Notes: generated from the sequence alone by a model not told the origin. A stretch of 64,000 nucleotides of DNA from Clostridium pasteurianum BC1 (GCF_000389635.1 NC_021182.1:2170001-2234000), one strand, 5' to 3'; positions 26,191 through 37,849 are shown, numbered from the stretch's first letter. Numbers and translations are program-made.

Positions 26191-26216
26191 TTGCACCCCA
26201 GGGGTGTAATTTTTTC
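26191..26216 (+). terminator. Orphan terminator-like hairpin between rpsT and gpr
   Basis: An 8-bp stem (26191-26198 with 26202-26209, one G-T pair) with a 3-base loop is followed by six T on the plus strand. No plus-strand gene ends here; it could stop antisense transcription across rpsT. The rest of the rpsT-gpr gap shows nothing clear. Confidence 0.4.
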
Positions 26217-26332
26217 CAATTTTAATTCGTACTTTTCTTAAATTATGAATTACAGTAATAAAAATAGAATAGTTAAAGTGTGCAGGGGAAAGATAGATTT
26301 AGAGTACAGATTTAATAGGAGGAGTGATTGTT

Positions 26333-27304
26333 TTGAGTATAAGAACAGATCTTGCTGTAGAAGCAAAGGAACTATATGAAAAAGAGAATAGTAAAAAAAT
26401 TCAAGGGGTTGAAGTATCAAGTACAAAAAAAGGAAAAATAAAAATAACTAATGTAAAGGTACTTACGGAGCAGGGAGAAAGAGCTATTGGAAAACCTAAG
26501 GGTACATATATAACTATAGATATGCCAAAAATGATTCATTATGATGTAGATGCTATGGATGATGTAAGTGAGGTACTGGGAGAAGAACTTTCAAAGCTCA
26601 TAAAACTTGAGGATAGTATGACAGCTCTTGTAGTAGGACTTGGTAACTGGAACATAACTCCTGATGCTTTAGGACCTAAAGTGGTTTCTAAGATAATGAT
26701 AACAAGACATTTAAAGGAGCTTGTACCGGATAGTATTGATGAGAGGATAAGGCCTGTGTGTGCTCTTGCACCAGGAGTACTTGGAATTACAGGCATGGAA
26801 ACTAGTGAAATAATAAAAGGTGTAGTAAATAAAATTAAACCAAATTTGATAATTTGTATTGATGCATTGGCTTCTCGAAAAATGGAAAGGGTAAACTCAA
26901 CTATTCAAATTGGAACTACAGGTATTTCTCCTGGTTCTGGGGTAGGAAATAGGAGAATGGAGATAAGCGAAAAGACACTGGGAATTCCTGTTATAGCCAT
27001 AGGCGTTCCTACAGTAGTAGACGCAGCTACTATGGCAAATGATACTATTGATATGGTGTTAGATGAAATGATTAGAAGTTCAGAACAGGGAGGAAAATTT
27101 TATGATATGTTGAAATCCATAGATAAAGGTGAAAAACAGAAAATGATACAGGAAATACTGCATCCCTATGTGGGAAATCTTATGGTAACACCTAAAGAAG
27201 TGGATATGGTTATAGATTCTATATCAAAGATAATAGCAAATGGGATTAATATTTCTCTTCAACCTGCTCTTGATAAAGATGATATAAATAAATTTTTGCA
27301 ATAA
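26333..27304 (+). CDS. gpr: Germination protease Gpr
   Basis: Gpr (peptidase A25) degrades small acid-soluble spore proteins when spores germinate. The start IRTDLAVEAKELYEKEN, the GLGNWNITPDALGPKVV and GVGNRRMEISEKTLGIPVIAIGVPTVVDAATMAND-type segments and the final HPYVGNLMVTPKEVD are characteristic. I choose TTG 26333, ten bases after AGGAGG (26317-26322); GTG 26324 is too close to it. Length is 323 residues. It stands before spoIIP, as in Bacillus. It should be made in the forespore under sigma-G, but I found no convincing sigma-G promoter. Confidence 0.95.
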   Translation: MSIRTDLAVEAKELYEKENSKKIQGVEVSSTKKGKIKITNVKVLTEQGERAIGKPKGTYITIDMPKMIHYDVDAMDDVSEVLGEELSKLIKLEDSMTALVVGLGNWNITPDALGPKVVSKIMITRHLKELVPDSIDERIRPVCALAPGVLGITGMETSEIIKGVVNKIKPNLIICIDALASRKMERVNSTIQIGTTGISPGSGVGNRRMEISEKTLGIPVIAIGVPTVVDAATMANDTIDMVLDEMIRSSEQGGKFYDMLKSIDKGEKQKMIQEILHPYVGNLMVTPKEVDMVIDSISKIIANGINISLQPALDKDDINKFLQ

Positions 27305-27341
27305 GAAGTTATAAATACACATTATTTTTCATATAGTCTAA

Positions 27342-27636
27342 TTAAGGCATCTTAAACCTAGATTGTGTAAGTAATCCTCTTAACTCTTAACATATCTATG
27401 TTTACTTGTAAAAATATTTAAAAGGGATTTAAATATTATCAATGGTTTGAGGGATTGCTTGTTGAATTCAAGTTAAAGAAATAATTAGTCATAAGTTTAT
27501 TATGGCCTATTTTGCAGTATACTTTTCTGTGAGAAATTTTTAATAAGTATAGCTTTGTTGTTATGGAATCAACAGTTTCATTTAATACAAAATAGAATGG
27601 GAAGCTGTGACTTTTTATTTCTTTTCATATGCCTAA
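27342..27636 (+). mobile_element. AGGCAT inverted-repeat element, long copy D (gpr-spoIIP gap)
   Basis: The left end is TTAAGGCATCTTAAA and the right end TTTTTATTTCTTTTCATATGCCTAA, giving 295 bp with no coding capacity. It carries a 113-bp internal block (27368-27480) shared with the mtaB-hinT gap. It ends 16 bases before the spoIIP start, and its terminal ATG makes a false start codon. It fills nearly the whole gpr-spoIIP gap. Confidence 0.7.
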
Positions 27637-27652
27637 GCGGGAGGTAATGTGG

Positions 27653-28762
27653 ATGGTTAATGTTAATAAAAGGATAAACAATGGGAAGAATAGTTTTATA
27701 TTAATTTTAGGCGTTACCATAATGATATTTTCTATTTATATATTTTTCAGCTTTTTTAATGTACAAGAAACTCAGGAAAAATTAACTGGTGGAAGGGGAA
27801 ATATGCTTTATGTACAGCTAGTTAATTACGTTATGCCTATAGTGAAAGTTACTAATTTTGATGAAGAGGATATGGCAGAGAGTACACTTTCCTTAAAAAG
27901 TGGGATCTTAAATTATATAGGAATTAATTTAAGCCATCCTGATGAAATCCTAAAAAAAGAGGTATCTTATTTTAGAGAAGATAATAATTCTGTGGCTTAT
28001 AATAGTAATGATACAGGTATAGCAAAAATAAGTGATTTTAATTTAAAGGACAGTGATATAACTAAAAACAGTACCAATAACAGCAGTGGTGATAGCTCAA
28101 ATCCTTCAAATCAAACCTTTCAAATTTATAATCCTAAATTAAAAAAAAATCTTGATAATTCAAAACCAGAGGTACTTATATATCATTCCCATACAACGGA
28201 GAGTTATGGGCAGTACGGACCAGATAATCTTGATCCCACAAAAAATGTATGTGCTGTAGGTGATGAGCTTGCTAAGGAACTCTCTAATAATTATGGTATC
28301 TCTGTAATACATGATACCACTATACATAATGTATTGGCCTATAATAAAAGTTATGAGAGATCTGGGGAAACTTTGGACAAATACTTAAAAAAATATGGTG
28401 ATTTTAAAATGATAATTGACATGCATAGAGATTCAGATCCTAATAAAAATGATGTTACTGCAAAAATAAACGGAGAAAATGTAGCTAAGTTTATGTTCGT
28501 CATGGCAAGAAAAAATCCTCATTTTGATAAAAACATGACTATTGTAAATGCTTTATTAAATAGTGCTAAAAAAAATTTTCCAGGATTGGTTATTGGCAAT
28601 GGAATTTACTATTATGATTATGGAATGAATTTTTTTAATCAAGCAAAGAGCAATAATGCATTTTTATTAGAGGTGGGATCCACTCCAAACACTCTTGATG
28701 AATCAAAAGCAACATCAAAGTATATTGCAAGGATGATTGCAGAATATATAAATGGTAAATAA
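27653..28762 (+). CDS. spoIIP: Stage II sporulation protein P (SpoIIP)
   Basis: SpoIIP is a peptidoglycan amidase/endopeptidase of the DMP (SpoIID-SpoIIM-SpoIIP) complex that drives forespore engulfment. One N-terminal span (about 13-34), a variable linker rich in Asn/Ser, then the catalytic domain with YHSHTTESYGQYG (about 176), IDMHRDS and LLEVGS. The start ATG 27653 has GGGAGG eight bases upstream; the in-frame ATG at 27629 belongs to the preceding repeat. Length is 369 residues. It follows gpr, as in Bacillus. Sigma-E control is expected, but no promoter was identified. Confidence 0.93.
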   Translation: MVNVNKRINNGKNSFILILGVTIMIFSIYIFFSFFNVQETQEKLTGGRGNMLYVQLVNYVMPIVKVTNFDEEDMAESTLSLKSGILNYIGINLSHPDEILKKEVSYFREDNNSVAYNSNDTGIAKISDFNLKDSDITKNSTNNSSGDSSNPSNQTFQIYNPKLKKNLDNSKPEVLIYHSHTTESYGQYGPDNLDPTKNVCAVGDELAKELSNNYGISVIHDTTIHNVLAYNKSYERSGETLDKYLKKYGDFKMIIDMHRDSDPNKNDVTAKINGENVAKFMFVMARKNPHFDKNMTIVNALLNSAKKNFPGLVIGNGIYYYDYGMNFFNQAKSNNAFLLEVGSTPNTLDESKATSKYIARMIAEYINGK

Positions 28763-28775
28763 TGAATAAAAAAAT

Positions 28776-28817
28776 AAAAAAAGTACATCCTTTAAATAGC
28801 AGGAGGTACTTTTTTTT
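28776..28817 (+). terminator. Hairpin after spoIIP that contains the next gene's ribosome binding site
   Basis: AAAAAAGTAC...CCT (ending 28791) pairs with AGG...GTACTTTTTT (28801-28817), followed by a T run. The AGGAGG at 28801-28806 is the ribosome binding site of the next gene, whose ATG is at 28818 straight after the T run. Confidence 0.75.
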
Positions 28818-29330
28818 ATGAAGAGTAAAATATATTATCTTTTTATGATATTAATAATAGCAGGTGTGATTCTTGGCCTTTGTATAAATAATATTGTTTT
28901 AAACAGAACTATATACTCTAATGAGATACATATGAAGGCTTCAGAAGAAGCATATAGAAATAGGATTAACCAATATAATCTGGATGACATGGAAAAAAAG
29001 CTGGATATACTGGAGGATAAAATGGATAATCCTGAAAAATATGAAAAAGATGATACTGATATAGTTTTTAAAGTTTACGTTCCAAGATTTAGAATACTTT
29101 TCAGTATGAATCCGCTGGATTTAAGATTTGAAACTAAAAATTATAAAGTCTATTTAAATAACGGCATTATAGAGAACATAAAGAATCAAATAGCTTATAT
29201 ATCAAATATATGGGAAAAATTAATTAGTAGGGTTACAGATAATTTAAGCAGCAGCAACGAAAAATTAAATAATATAACTTCTAAAATAGCTGTACTTAAA
29301 ACAAAAATTTATTATAGTATTATTAAATAG
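28818..29330 (+). CDS. Hypothetical membrane-anchored protein
   Basis: The 170-residue protein has an N-terminal membrane span (residues 7-28) and a mostly alpha-helical, charged extracytoplasmic part (a likely coiled coil at about 45-70, DDMEKKLDILEDKMD). The segment VYVPRFRILFSMNPLDLRFETKNYKVYLN looks beta-rich. I do not recognise the family. It follows spoIIP with its ribosome binding site buried in the intervening hairpin, so low or conditional expression is possible. A sporulation role is only a guess from position. Confidence 0.7.
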   Translation: MKSKIYYLFMILIIAGVILGLCINNIVLNRTIYSNEIHMKASEEAYRNRINQYNLDDMEKKLDILEDKMDNPEKYEKDDTDIVFKVYVPRFRILFSMNPLDLRFETKNYKVYLNNGIIENIKNQIAYISNIWEKLISRVTDNLSSSNEKLNNITSKIAVLKTKIYYSIIK

Positions 29331-29350
29331 AAGATTAATGCAGCTTAATA

Positions 29351-29381
29351 TTGACATTGTCTAGAGGATTTGTGTTATAAT
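29351..29381 (+). promoter_or_regulatory. Promoter of lepA
   Basis: TTGACA (29351-29356) and TATAAT (29376-29381) with a 19-base spacer and an extended TG at 29373-29374. The promoter is framed by an inverted repeat, CAGCTTAA (29341-29348) and TTAAGCTG (29382-29389). A second TGTTATAAT at 29479-29487 could be another -10. The remaining leader to 29555 shows no other clear feature. Confidence 0.65.
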
Positions 29382-29555
29382 TTAAGCTGATTTTATTATG
29401 CATGATATTTTTGTATACTTAATAATAAAATATTAATCAGGAAAGCATTACTGCATATACCTTTTAGGAATAAGTAAGTGTTATAATAAACAGTTATAGA
29501 TAAATTTTAGAAATTATTAAAAGAAATACTTTAAAATAAATGGGGGTAAAAATTA

Positions 29556-31361
29556 ATGCAAAGTAAGAGAGAACAACATATAAGAAATTTTTGTATAGTT
29601 GCGCATATAGATCATGGTAAATCCACACTGGCAGATAGATTGTTAGAAAAAACAGGTACCCTTACTAAGAGAGAAATGGAACAGCAGGTACTTGATAATA
29701 TGGAACTTGAGAGGGAAAGGGGTATAACCATAAAATCTCAAGCAGCAAGACTTATATATAAAAGAGAAAATGGAGAGGAATATATATTAAATTTAATTGA
29801 TACTCCAGGACATGTGGACTTTAATTATGAAGTATCCAGGAGCTTAGCTGCCTGTGAAGGAGCTATATTAGTAGTAGATGCTACTCAGGGAATACAGGCT
29901 CAGACTCTTGCCAATTGTTATTTAGCCGTAGATCACGGTCTTGAAGTAGTGCCTGTAATAAATAAAATAGATTTACCTAGTGCAAGACCAGAGGAAATAA
30001 AACAGGAGATTGAAGACGTAATTGGATTAGAAGCAGCAGATGCACCACTTATTTCAGCAAAAACAGGACTGAATATAGAAGATGTTCTAGAAGCAGTAGT
30101 CAATAAGATACCTGCACCAGAGGGAGACGAAGATGCAACATTAAAGGCTCTTATATTTGATTCCTATTATGATAGCTATAAAGGTGTAGTAAGCTATATC
30201 AGAGTTAAAGATGGTGTTGTAAAAGCAGGAACTAAAATAAAACTTATGGCCACAGATAAGCAGTATGAAGTTACAGAGGTAGGTGTATTCGTGCCTAATT
30301 TTTATCCTATAGACGAACTTAGAGCTGGGGACGTTGGCTATGTAACAGCATCTATTAAAAATGTAAGAGATGCTAGGGTTGGAGATACAATGACTGAGGC
30401 TGGTAAGGGTGCTGTGGAACCACTTCCTGGTTACAGACCGGCTATACCAATGGTCTATAGTGGTATTTATCCTGTGGATGGAGCTAAATATGGTGAACTT
30501 AAAGAGGCACTGGAAAAGCTTCAGGTAAATGATGCTGCCCTGAACTTTGAACCTGAAACTTCTATAGCACTGGGCTTTGGTTTTAGATGTGGTTTTCTTG
30601 GACTTCTTCATATGGAGATAATTCAGGAGAGAATAGAAAGAGAATTTAATCTTGATATTATTACTACGGCACCTTCAGTAATATATAAGGTTACAAAGAC
30701 GGATGATACTCTTTTAAATATAACTAATCCTACAAATTTGCCAGAAACTACTGAAATAAAATTTATGGAAGAGCCCATAGTTAAAGCCTCTATAATCACT
30801 CCTTCTGATTATGTAGGACCTATTATGGAACTTTGTCAGGATAGAAGAGGTGTTTTTATAGATATGCAATATATAGAAACAACAAGAGTTATGCTTAATT
30901 ATAAGATACCTTTAAATGAAATCATATATGATTTTTTTGATGTGCTAAAATCTAAAAGCCGTGGATACGCATCTTTTGATTATGAATTAAATGGGTATAT
31001 TCAGACCAAACTTGTGAAATTGGATATAATGTTAAATGGAGATGTGGTAGATGCACTTTCAATGATTGTTCCAGAGGAGAGAGCATATAATAGGGGAAGA
31101 AATATAGCTGAAAAGCTAAAGGATATAATACCAAGACAGATGTTTGAGATTCCAATACAGGCATCGGTAGGAGCAAAAATTATTGCAAGAGAGACTGTAA
31201 AAGCACTTAGAAAGGATGTACTTGCTAAATGCTATGGAGGAGATATAAGCAGAAAGAAAAAACTTCTTGAAAAGCAAAAAGAAGGTAAGAAGAGAATGCG
31301 ACAGGTTGGAAGCGTAGAAGTTCCACAAGAAGCATTTATGTCTATATTGAAGGTGGATTAA
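29556..31361 (+). CDS. lepA: Elongation factor 4 (LepA)
   Basis: LepA is a translational GTPase that binds ribosomes and helps under ionic or cold stress and in initiation. The G1 motif is [17 protein letters not shown]3 is DTPGHVDF and G4 is NKID. The LepA-specific C-terminal domain ends [21 protein letters not shown] followed by [16 protein letters not shown]. The 601-residue length is standard. It starts at ATG 29556 after TGGGGGTAAAAATTA. hemW starts two bases after its stop, so the two are translated together, as in Bacillus. Confidence 0.98.
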   Translation: MQSKREQHIRNFCIVAHIDHGKSTLADRLLEKTGTLTKREMEQQVLDNMELERERGITIKSQAARLIYKRENGEEYILNLIDTPGHVDFNYEVSRSLAACEGAILVVDATQGIQAQTLANCYLAVDHGLEVVPVINKIDLPSARPEEIKQEIEDVIGLEAADAPLISAKTGLNIEDVLEAVVNKIPAPEGDEDATLKALIFDSYYDSYKGVVSYIRVKDGVVKAGTKIKLMATDKQYEVTEVGVFVPNFYPIDELRAGDVGYVTASIKNVRDARVGDTMTEAGKGAVEPLPGYRPAIPMVYSGIYPVDGAKYGELKEALEKLQVNDAALNFEPETSIALGFGFRCGFLGLLHMEIIQERIEREFNLDIITTAPSVIYKVTKTDDTLLNITNPTNLPETTEIKFMEEPIVKASIITPSDYVGPIMELCQDRRGVFIDMQYIETTRVMLNYKIPLNEIIYDFFDVLKSKSRGYASFDYELNGYIQTKLVKLDIMLNGDVVDALSMIVPEERAYNRGRNIAEKLKDIIPRQMFEIPIQASVGAKIIARETVKALRKDVLAKCYGGDISRKKKLLEKQKEGKKRMRQVGSVEVPQEAFMSILKVD

Positions 31362-31363
31362 TT

Positions 31364-32503
31364 ATGGAAGAAACAGCCTTATATATTCATATACCTTTTT
31401 GCAAACAAAAATGTCTATATTGTGATTTCCCTTCTTTTGCTAACAGTGAAGAACTAATGACAGATTATATTAGAGCTTTGAGCATAGAAATAAGAAAGCT
31501 TGGCAATAAAAAAATATCAACAATTTTTATAGGTGGGGGAACTCCCACCTATTTGAATTTAGAAGTTTTAAAAATTTTAAAAAAAAGTTTAGAGGAATTA
31601 AATTTATCCAAGGAAATAGAGTTTACAATAGAAGGTAATCCAGGAACCTTTACAAGAGAAAAGCTTAAACTGCTAAAAGATATGGGCGTAAATAGACTAA
31701 GCATAGGTCTTCAAGCAGTACAGGATGAATTATTAGAGAAATTAGGAAGAATACATGATTTTAATACCTTTTTAAATAGCTATAATATGGCTAGAGATAT
31801 GGGCTTTAATAATATAAATGTTGATTTAATGTTCGGTCTGCCAGGTCAAGATATTGAAATGTGGAGGCACACCTTAGAAATTGTAATTAATTTAAATCCA
31901 GAACATTTATCTTGTTATAGTCTTATAGTAGAAAAAGGTACTCCATTCTTTAATTTATATAGTGAAGAGGATTTACCAGATGAGGATACAGTAAGTGAAA
32001 TGTATTCCCTTGTAAAAGAATTTTTAAGTGAGAAAGGATATTTACAATATGAGATTTCAAATTTCTCAAAGAATGGTTTAGAATGTAAACATAATTTGGT
32101 ATATTGGAATTTAAAAAATTATATAGGTGTGGGCTCTGGAGCACATTCTTATTATGATGGAATTAGGTATAGAAATGAAATTAATGTGAAAAGATATGTA
32201 GAAGCCATTACGAAAGCTGGCAGTGCTGTGGTGGAATTACATAATAATACTCTTGAAGATAATATGGAAGAGTTTATGTTTTTAGGACTTAGAAAGATTA
32301 AAGGAATTTCTATAGAAGAGTTCAGGCAGAGATTTAAGAAAGATATATTTTCTGTTTATGGGGATGCAATAAAAAAATATAAATCTAATGGTATGATAAT
32401 TCTTGAAAAAAATAGATTGTATCTATCATCTAGAGGAATAGAAATTTCTAATTATATTTTAAGCGATTTTATTATTGAATCATCTGAAATAGGCAAGAAA
32501 TAA
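31364..32503 (+). CDS. hemW: Radical SAM heme chaperone HemW
   Basis: The N-terminal radical SAM cluster motif is CKQKCLYCDF (CxxxCxxC), next to YIHIPF. It is followed by GGGTPTYL and TIEGNPG, all typical of the HemW/HemN-like family. HemW inserts heme into target proteins; it lacks coproporphyrinogen oxidase activity despite frequent annotation as such. Length is 379 residues. Its C-terminal HemN_C region (EEFMFLGLRKIKGISIEEF) is present. It is coupled to lepA and precedes the heat-shock operon, as in Bacillus. Confidence 0.94.
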   Translation: MEETALYIHIPFCKQKCLYCDFPSFANSEELMTDYIRALSIEIRKLGNKKISTIFIGGGTPTYLNLEVLKILKKSLEELNLSKEIEFTIEGNPGTFTREKLKLLKDMGVNRLSIGLQAVQDELLEKLGRIHDFNTFLNSYNMARDMGFNNINVDLMFGLPGQDIEMWRHTLEIVINLNPEHLSCYSLIVEKGTPFFNLYSEEDLPDEDTVSEMYSLVKEFLSEKGYLQYEISNFSKNGLECKHNLVYWNLKNYIGVGSGAHSYYDGIRYRNEINVKRYVEAITKAGSAVVELHNNTLEDNMEEFMFLGLRKIKGISIEEFRQRFKKDIFSVYGDAIKKYKSNGMIILEKNRLYLSSRGIEISNYILSDFIIESSEIGKK

Positions 32504-32660
32504 ATCTAATTAAATAAGTGATATTCATGGAAAGAAGTTAGCTGGGTAAAGTATATTTACTTTAAAGGGTAATATAGCAATATACTTAGAAAATTAAAGA
32601 ATTAAGAAGATAAATTCTTTAAATGCCCGTATTTCCAGGGATTAATTATAATAAAAAAAG

Positions 32661-32689
32661 TTGACAAAAAAATTATCCAGTGATATTTT
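32661..32689 (+). promoter_or_regulatory. Promoter of hrcA operon
   Basis: TTGACA (32661-32666), a 17-base spacer and TATTTT (32684-32689), with the CIRCE operator just downstream. The upstream part of this gap (32504-32660) contains only short AT-rich inverted repeats, such as AAAGAATT/AATTCTTT near 32600. Confidence 0.85.
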
Positions 32690-32702
32690 AAAAACATGAC
32701 GA

Positions 32703-32729
32703 TTAGCACTCAACAGTGGCGAGTGCTAA
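32703..32729 (+). promoter_or_regulatory. CIRCE operator
   Basis: TTAGCACTC, nine bases, GAGTGCTAA is a perfect CIRCE element, the binding site of HrcA. It covers the expected transcription start and controls hrcA-grpE-dnaK-dnaJ by feedback through GroEL. Confidence 0.98.
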
Positions 32730-32745
32730 TAAAGAGGTGATAGTG

Positions 32746-33786
32746 ATGGATATAATAGATGATAGGAAACTAAGGATACTTAATGCAATAATAAATGATT
32801 ATATAAATACAGCAGAACCGGTTGGCTCCAGAACTATAGCTAAAAAATATGATTTGGGTATAAGCTCTGCTACCATAAGAAATGAAATGTCAGATCTTGA
32901 GGAAATGGGTTATATTGAACAGCTTCATAGTTCCTCTGGTAGAAAGCCTTCAGATAAAGGTTATAGATTTTATGTTGACCAAATAATGCAGATTTCAAAA
33001 TTATCACCAGAAGAAGAAAATATGATAAAAAATCAGCTTATAAATTTTGCATTATTTGAAGTAGATAGACTTGTACGCCAGGCTACTGTTTTGCTATCAG
33101 AGCTTACAAAATTGATAAGTGTTGTTAAGACTCCATCTGTAGAAGAAAGCAGAATAAAATCTATACAGCTCATGGGTATAGATAGCTTTAATATTGTAGC
33201 AGTAATTGTAACTGATAGTGGTCTTATAAGGAATAATATTATAAGGGTTAATAGGTCTTTAAACAATGAGGTGCTAAATAAGATAAATAATTTGTTAAAT
33301 TCCAGACTTAAAAATTTAAGCATAAATATGATAAACCTAGAGGTTATAAATAATCTTAGGAAGGATCTTCTTGGATATGAAGACATTTTTGACGCTATTA
33401 TTCCTCATCTTTATGATAGCTTAAATGACAATAATAGTAGCTCAGAGGTTTATTTTGAGGGACTTACTAATATACTGGACTATCCTGAATTTAAGGATAT
33501 AGAAAAAGCTAGAGAAATTTTATCTTTTATAGATGATGGTAGCAATATAAAGAATATTTTAGATAGTAAATCTAAAATATCCATACGTATTGGTCATGAA
33601 AATTATATTCAAGGTGCCAAGGATTGCAGCATTATATCTGCAGTTTATAGTTTAGGCGAAAGGCAGCTTGGCTCAATAGGTGTAATAGGCCCAACCAGAA
33701 TCCCGTATTCAAAGGTTGTTTCTATATTAACAAAGGTAACAAAAGAATTAAATAAAAATATCAATAAGATTTATCTTGATGATTAG
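32746..33786 (+). CDS. hrcA: Heat-inducible transcription repressor HrcA
   Basis: HrcA binds CIRCE and represses class I heat-shock genes. The winged-helix domain is at residues 1-85 (RTIAKKYDLGISSATIRNEMSDLEEMGYIEQLHSSSGRKPS), followed by GAF-like and insert dimerisation domains. ATG 32746 is the start, five bases after AGAGGTGA. An in-frame GTG at 32716 lies inside the CIRCE operator and cannot be the real start. Length is 346 residues. grpE follows after 11 bases. Confidence 0.97.
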   Translation: MDIIDDRKLRILNAIINDYINTAEPVGSRTIAKKYDLGISSATIRNEMSDLEEMGYIEQLHSSSGRKPSDKGYRFYVDQIMQISKLSPEEENMIKNQLINFALFEVDRLVRQATVLLSELTKLISVVKTPSVEESRIKSIQLMGIDSFNIVAVIVTDSGLIRNNIIRVNRSLNNEVLNKINNLLNSRLKNLSINMINLEVINNLRKDLLGYEDIFDAIIPHLYDSLNDNNSSSEVYFEGLTNILDYPEFKDIEKAREILSFIDDGSNIKNILDSKSKISIRIGHENYIQGAKDCSIISAVYSLGERQLGSIGVIGPTRIPYSKVVSILTKVTKELNKNINKIYLDD

Positions 33787-33797
33787 AGGTGAAGTGA

Positions 33798-34457
33798 ATG
33801 TCTGGCATTAATAAAACTAATAATGTTGAGGGCGAAACAAATGAAAGCTTAAAAAATGAAGAGGTAAACGAAACTTTAAAAGATAAGGTGGATACCGATT
33901 CATCTGAAATTCTTGAAGATGAGCAAAAACTTGAAGATGAAGAATTTGAAGAATTACAAGAGGATAACTCATCTTCAGAGAAGGAGCTTGAAGAAATGAA
34001 AATACTGAGCAGTAAGCTTAAGGATGAAAATGCAAAATTGAAGAATGAACTGGATACTGTTAAAGAAAGACTTCTTAGAACAGCAGCTGAATATGAAAAT
34101 TATAGAAACAGGACAGCTAAGGAAAAAGAAGGTATATATTCAGATGCTTGCTTAGATGTGCTAAAGGATATCTTACCAGCACTAGACAATATGGAAAGAG
34201 CTTCTTCTATTGAAGGAAGTGTAGAAGATTTAAAAAAGGGAATTGACATGACAGTAAGACAGTTTAAAGAGTCTCTTACAAAGCTTGGAGTAGAAGAAAT
34301 AGATGCCAGTGGTGAATTTGATCCAAATATACACAATGCAGTTATGCATGTGGAAGATGAAAATCTTGGAGAAAATGCCATTGCAGAAGTTTTGCAAAAG
34401 GGATATAAAAAAGAAGATAAGGTTATAAGATATAGCATGGTAAAGGTAGCAAATTAA
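33798..34457 (+). CDS. grpE: Nucleotide exchange factor GrpE
   Basis: GrpE releases ADP from DnaK. The 219-residue protein has an acidic, disordered N-terminus (to about residue 60), a long coiled-coil helix (EEMKILSSKLKDENAKLKNEL, TVKERLLRTAAEYENYRNRT) and the C-terminal beta domain, FDPNIHNAVMHVED...VLQKGYKKEDKVIRYSMVKVAN, which is the family signature. It is the second gene of the CIRCE-controlled operon, 11 bases after hrcA. Confidence 0.97.
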   Translation: MSGINKTNNVEGETNESLKNEEVNETLKDKVDTDSSEILEDEQKLEDEEFEELQEDNSSSEKELEEMKILSSKLKDENAKLKNELDTVKERLLRTAAEYENYRNRTAKEKEGIYSDACLDVLKDILPALDNMERASSIEGSVEDLKKGIDMTVRQFKESLTKLGVEEIDASGEFDPNIHNAVMHVEDENLGENAIAEVLQKGYKKEDKVIRYSMVKVAN

Positions 34458-34478
34458 ATAGGATTATTACTTAAATAA

Positions 34479-36371
<1,893 letters not shown>

Positions 36372-36395
36372 TTTAATTTACAAAGTGTAATAAAT

Positions 36396-36463
36396 AATCT
36401 GAAAATAAATAGAAAGTCAAAGATGCTAGCATACTGACTGGCTATTTATTTAAAGATGTCTAA
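36396..36463 (+). repeat. AGGCAT-family element, compact palindromic copy E
   Basis: Left arm GAAAATAAATAGAAAGTCAA and right arm TGACTGGCTATTTATTT pair around a GATGCTAGCATAC centre and end in GATGTCTAA. It is the best view of the conserved arms without a central insert. It is 33 bases from the dnaK stop. Confidence 0.8.
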
Positions 36464-36500
36464 ATATAAGGGAAGGGTTTTACCATTCCCTTATATTTTA
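36463..36500 (+). terminator. Terminator-like hairpin after dnaK
   Basis: AATATAAGGGAA (36463-36474) pairs perfectly with 36486-36497 and is followed by TTAAG. The T run is short, so partial read-through into dnaJ is likely. Downstream to dnaJ there is a possible -10 TATAAT at 36559-36564. Confidence 0.7.
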
Positions 36501-36642
36501 AGTTGGAAACTTTTAAATAAAGAGAACATTACTCTAGATAAACTATATAAAGATAAAGTATAATTATCTATGGTTTCAACAAATTATACTATTTCTGTAT
36601 CCAGTTAAGAGTAAATAACTAATTATGTAGGTGGTGAATGGG

Positions 36643-37788
36643 ATGGCAAAAAAAGATTTTTATGAGGTACTTGGATTGCAAAAGGGTGCCAGTGATGATG
36701 AAATAAAGAAAGCTTTCAGAAAGCTAGCTATAAAATATCATCCAGATAAAAATCAAGGAAACAAAGAAGCAGAAGAGAAATTTAAAGAAATAAACGAAGC
36801 ATACCAGGTGTTGTCCGATCCTCAAAAGAAAGCACAGTACGACCAATTTGGTACCGCTGATTTTAATGGCGCTGGAGCAGGAGGCTTTGGAGGTTATGAT
36901 GCAAGCGGTTTTGATTTCTCAGATTTAGGAGACATTTTTGGATCTTTTTTTGGAGGCGGATTTTCACAAGGCGGAAGCGGTAGAAGAAATGGTCCTGAAA
37001 GAGGAAATGATATGGAATATTCCATAAATTTAACCTTTGAAGAAGCCGTTTTTGGGGTAGATAAAGAAATATCCATTACTAGAAGTGAAACCTGTGAAAC
37101 CTGTCATGGAACTGGGGCAAGACCGGGAACATCTCCAAAAACTTGTGATAAATGCCATGGTACTGGACATATAAGAGTTCAAAGAAATACACCTCTTGGA
37201 AGTTTTGTAAGTGAAAGTATCTGTGATAAATGCGGTGGTAAAGGAACTATAATTTCAGAACCTTGTAATGATTGTCATGGAGCCGGTACTCAGAGAAAGA
37301 AGAGAAAGATAACAGTAAAGATACCAGCAGGAGTGGATACTGGAAATGTAATACCACTAAGAGGACATGGAGAACATGGAAGAAATGGTGGACCTGCTGG
37401 AGATTTGTATATAAATATAAGAGTAGCGTCTCATAAGGTCTTTAAAAGACAAAATTTTGATATATTTATAGATACTCACATATCTTTCGCAGATGCTGCT
37501 TTAGGTGTTGAAATTAGGGTTCCAACCATAGATGGAGATGTAAAATATACAGTTCCAGCTGGTACTCAACCGGGAACAAGATTTAGACTTAGAAGTAAGG
37601 GTGTACCTAGAGTTAATGGAAGTGGTAGAGGAGATCAATACGTAAGAGTAATAGTAGACATACCAAAGACATTAAATGAAAGGCAGAAAGAAGCTCTTAA
37701 ACTGTTTGAAGAGGCAAGTGGAGAAACTTCAGAAGCTGGTGGTAAAAAGTCTTCTTTTTATGATAAATTAAAACATGGCTTTAAATAG
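36643..37788 (+). CDS. dnaJ: Chaperone protein DnaJ (Hsp40)
   Basis: DnaJ stimulates DnaK ATPase and delivers substrates. The J-domain has the HPD triplet in YHPDKNQG. A Gly/Phe-rich linker (to about residue 120) follows. Four zinc-binding repeats are clear: [24 protein letters not shown] and CNDCHGAG. The C-terminal substrate domain follows. ATG 36643 is the start (AGGTGGTG before it); GTGs at 36631 and 36634 are alternatives. Length is 381 residues. It is separated from dnaK by a repeat element and a hairpin, so it may have its own promoter. Confidence 0.98.
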   Translation: MAKKDFYEVLGLQKGASDDEIKKAFRKLAIKYHPDKNQGNKEAEEKFKEINEAYQVLSDPQKKAQYDQFGTADFNGAGAGGFGGYDASGFDFSDLGDIFGSFFGGGFSQGGSGRRNGPERGNDMEYSINLTFEEAVFGVDKEISITRSETCETCHGTGARPGTSPKTCDKCHGTGHIRVQRNTPLGSFVSESICDKCGGKGTIISEPCNDCHGAGTQRKKRKITVKIPAGVDTGNVIPLRGHGEHGRNGGPAGDLYINIRVASHKVFKRQNFDIFIDTHISFADAALGVEIRVPTIDGDVKYTVPAGTQPGTRFRLRSKGVPRVNGSGRGDQYVRVIVDIPKTLNERQKEALKLFEEASGETSEAGGKKSSFYDKLKHGFK

Positions 37789-37825
37789 GGTATTCGAAAA
37801 TAAATAACAAGGCAATGACGCCTAA
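37788..37825 (+). repeat. Fragment of AGGCAT-family element
   Basis: GGTATTCGAAAATAAATAAC resembles one arm of the family, and GACGCCTAAG resembles its end. It starts at the dnaJ stop codon. It is short and I regard it as a probable degenerate piece. Confidence 0.4.
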
Positions 37826-37849
37826 GTTGAAGTTAAGTTTTATAAATTT

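Noticed and set aside
27629-27652. ATG at 27629 as start of spoIIP
   Set aside because: It belongs to the repeat end ATGCCTAA; GGGAGG lies downstream of it and fits ATG 27653.
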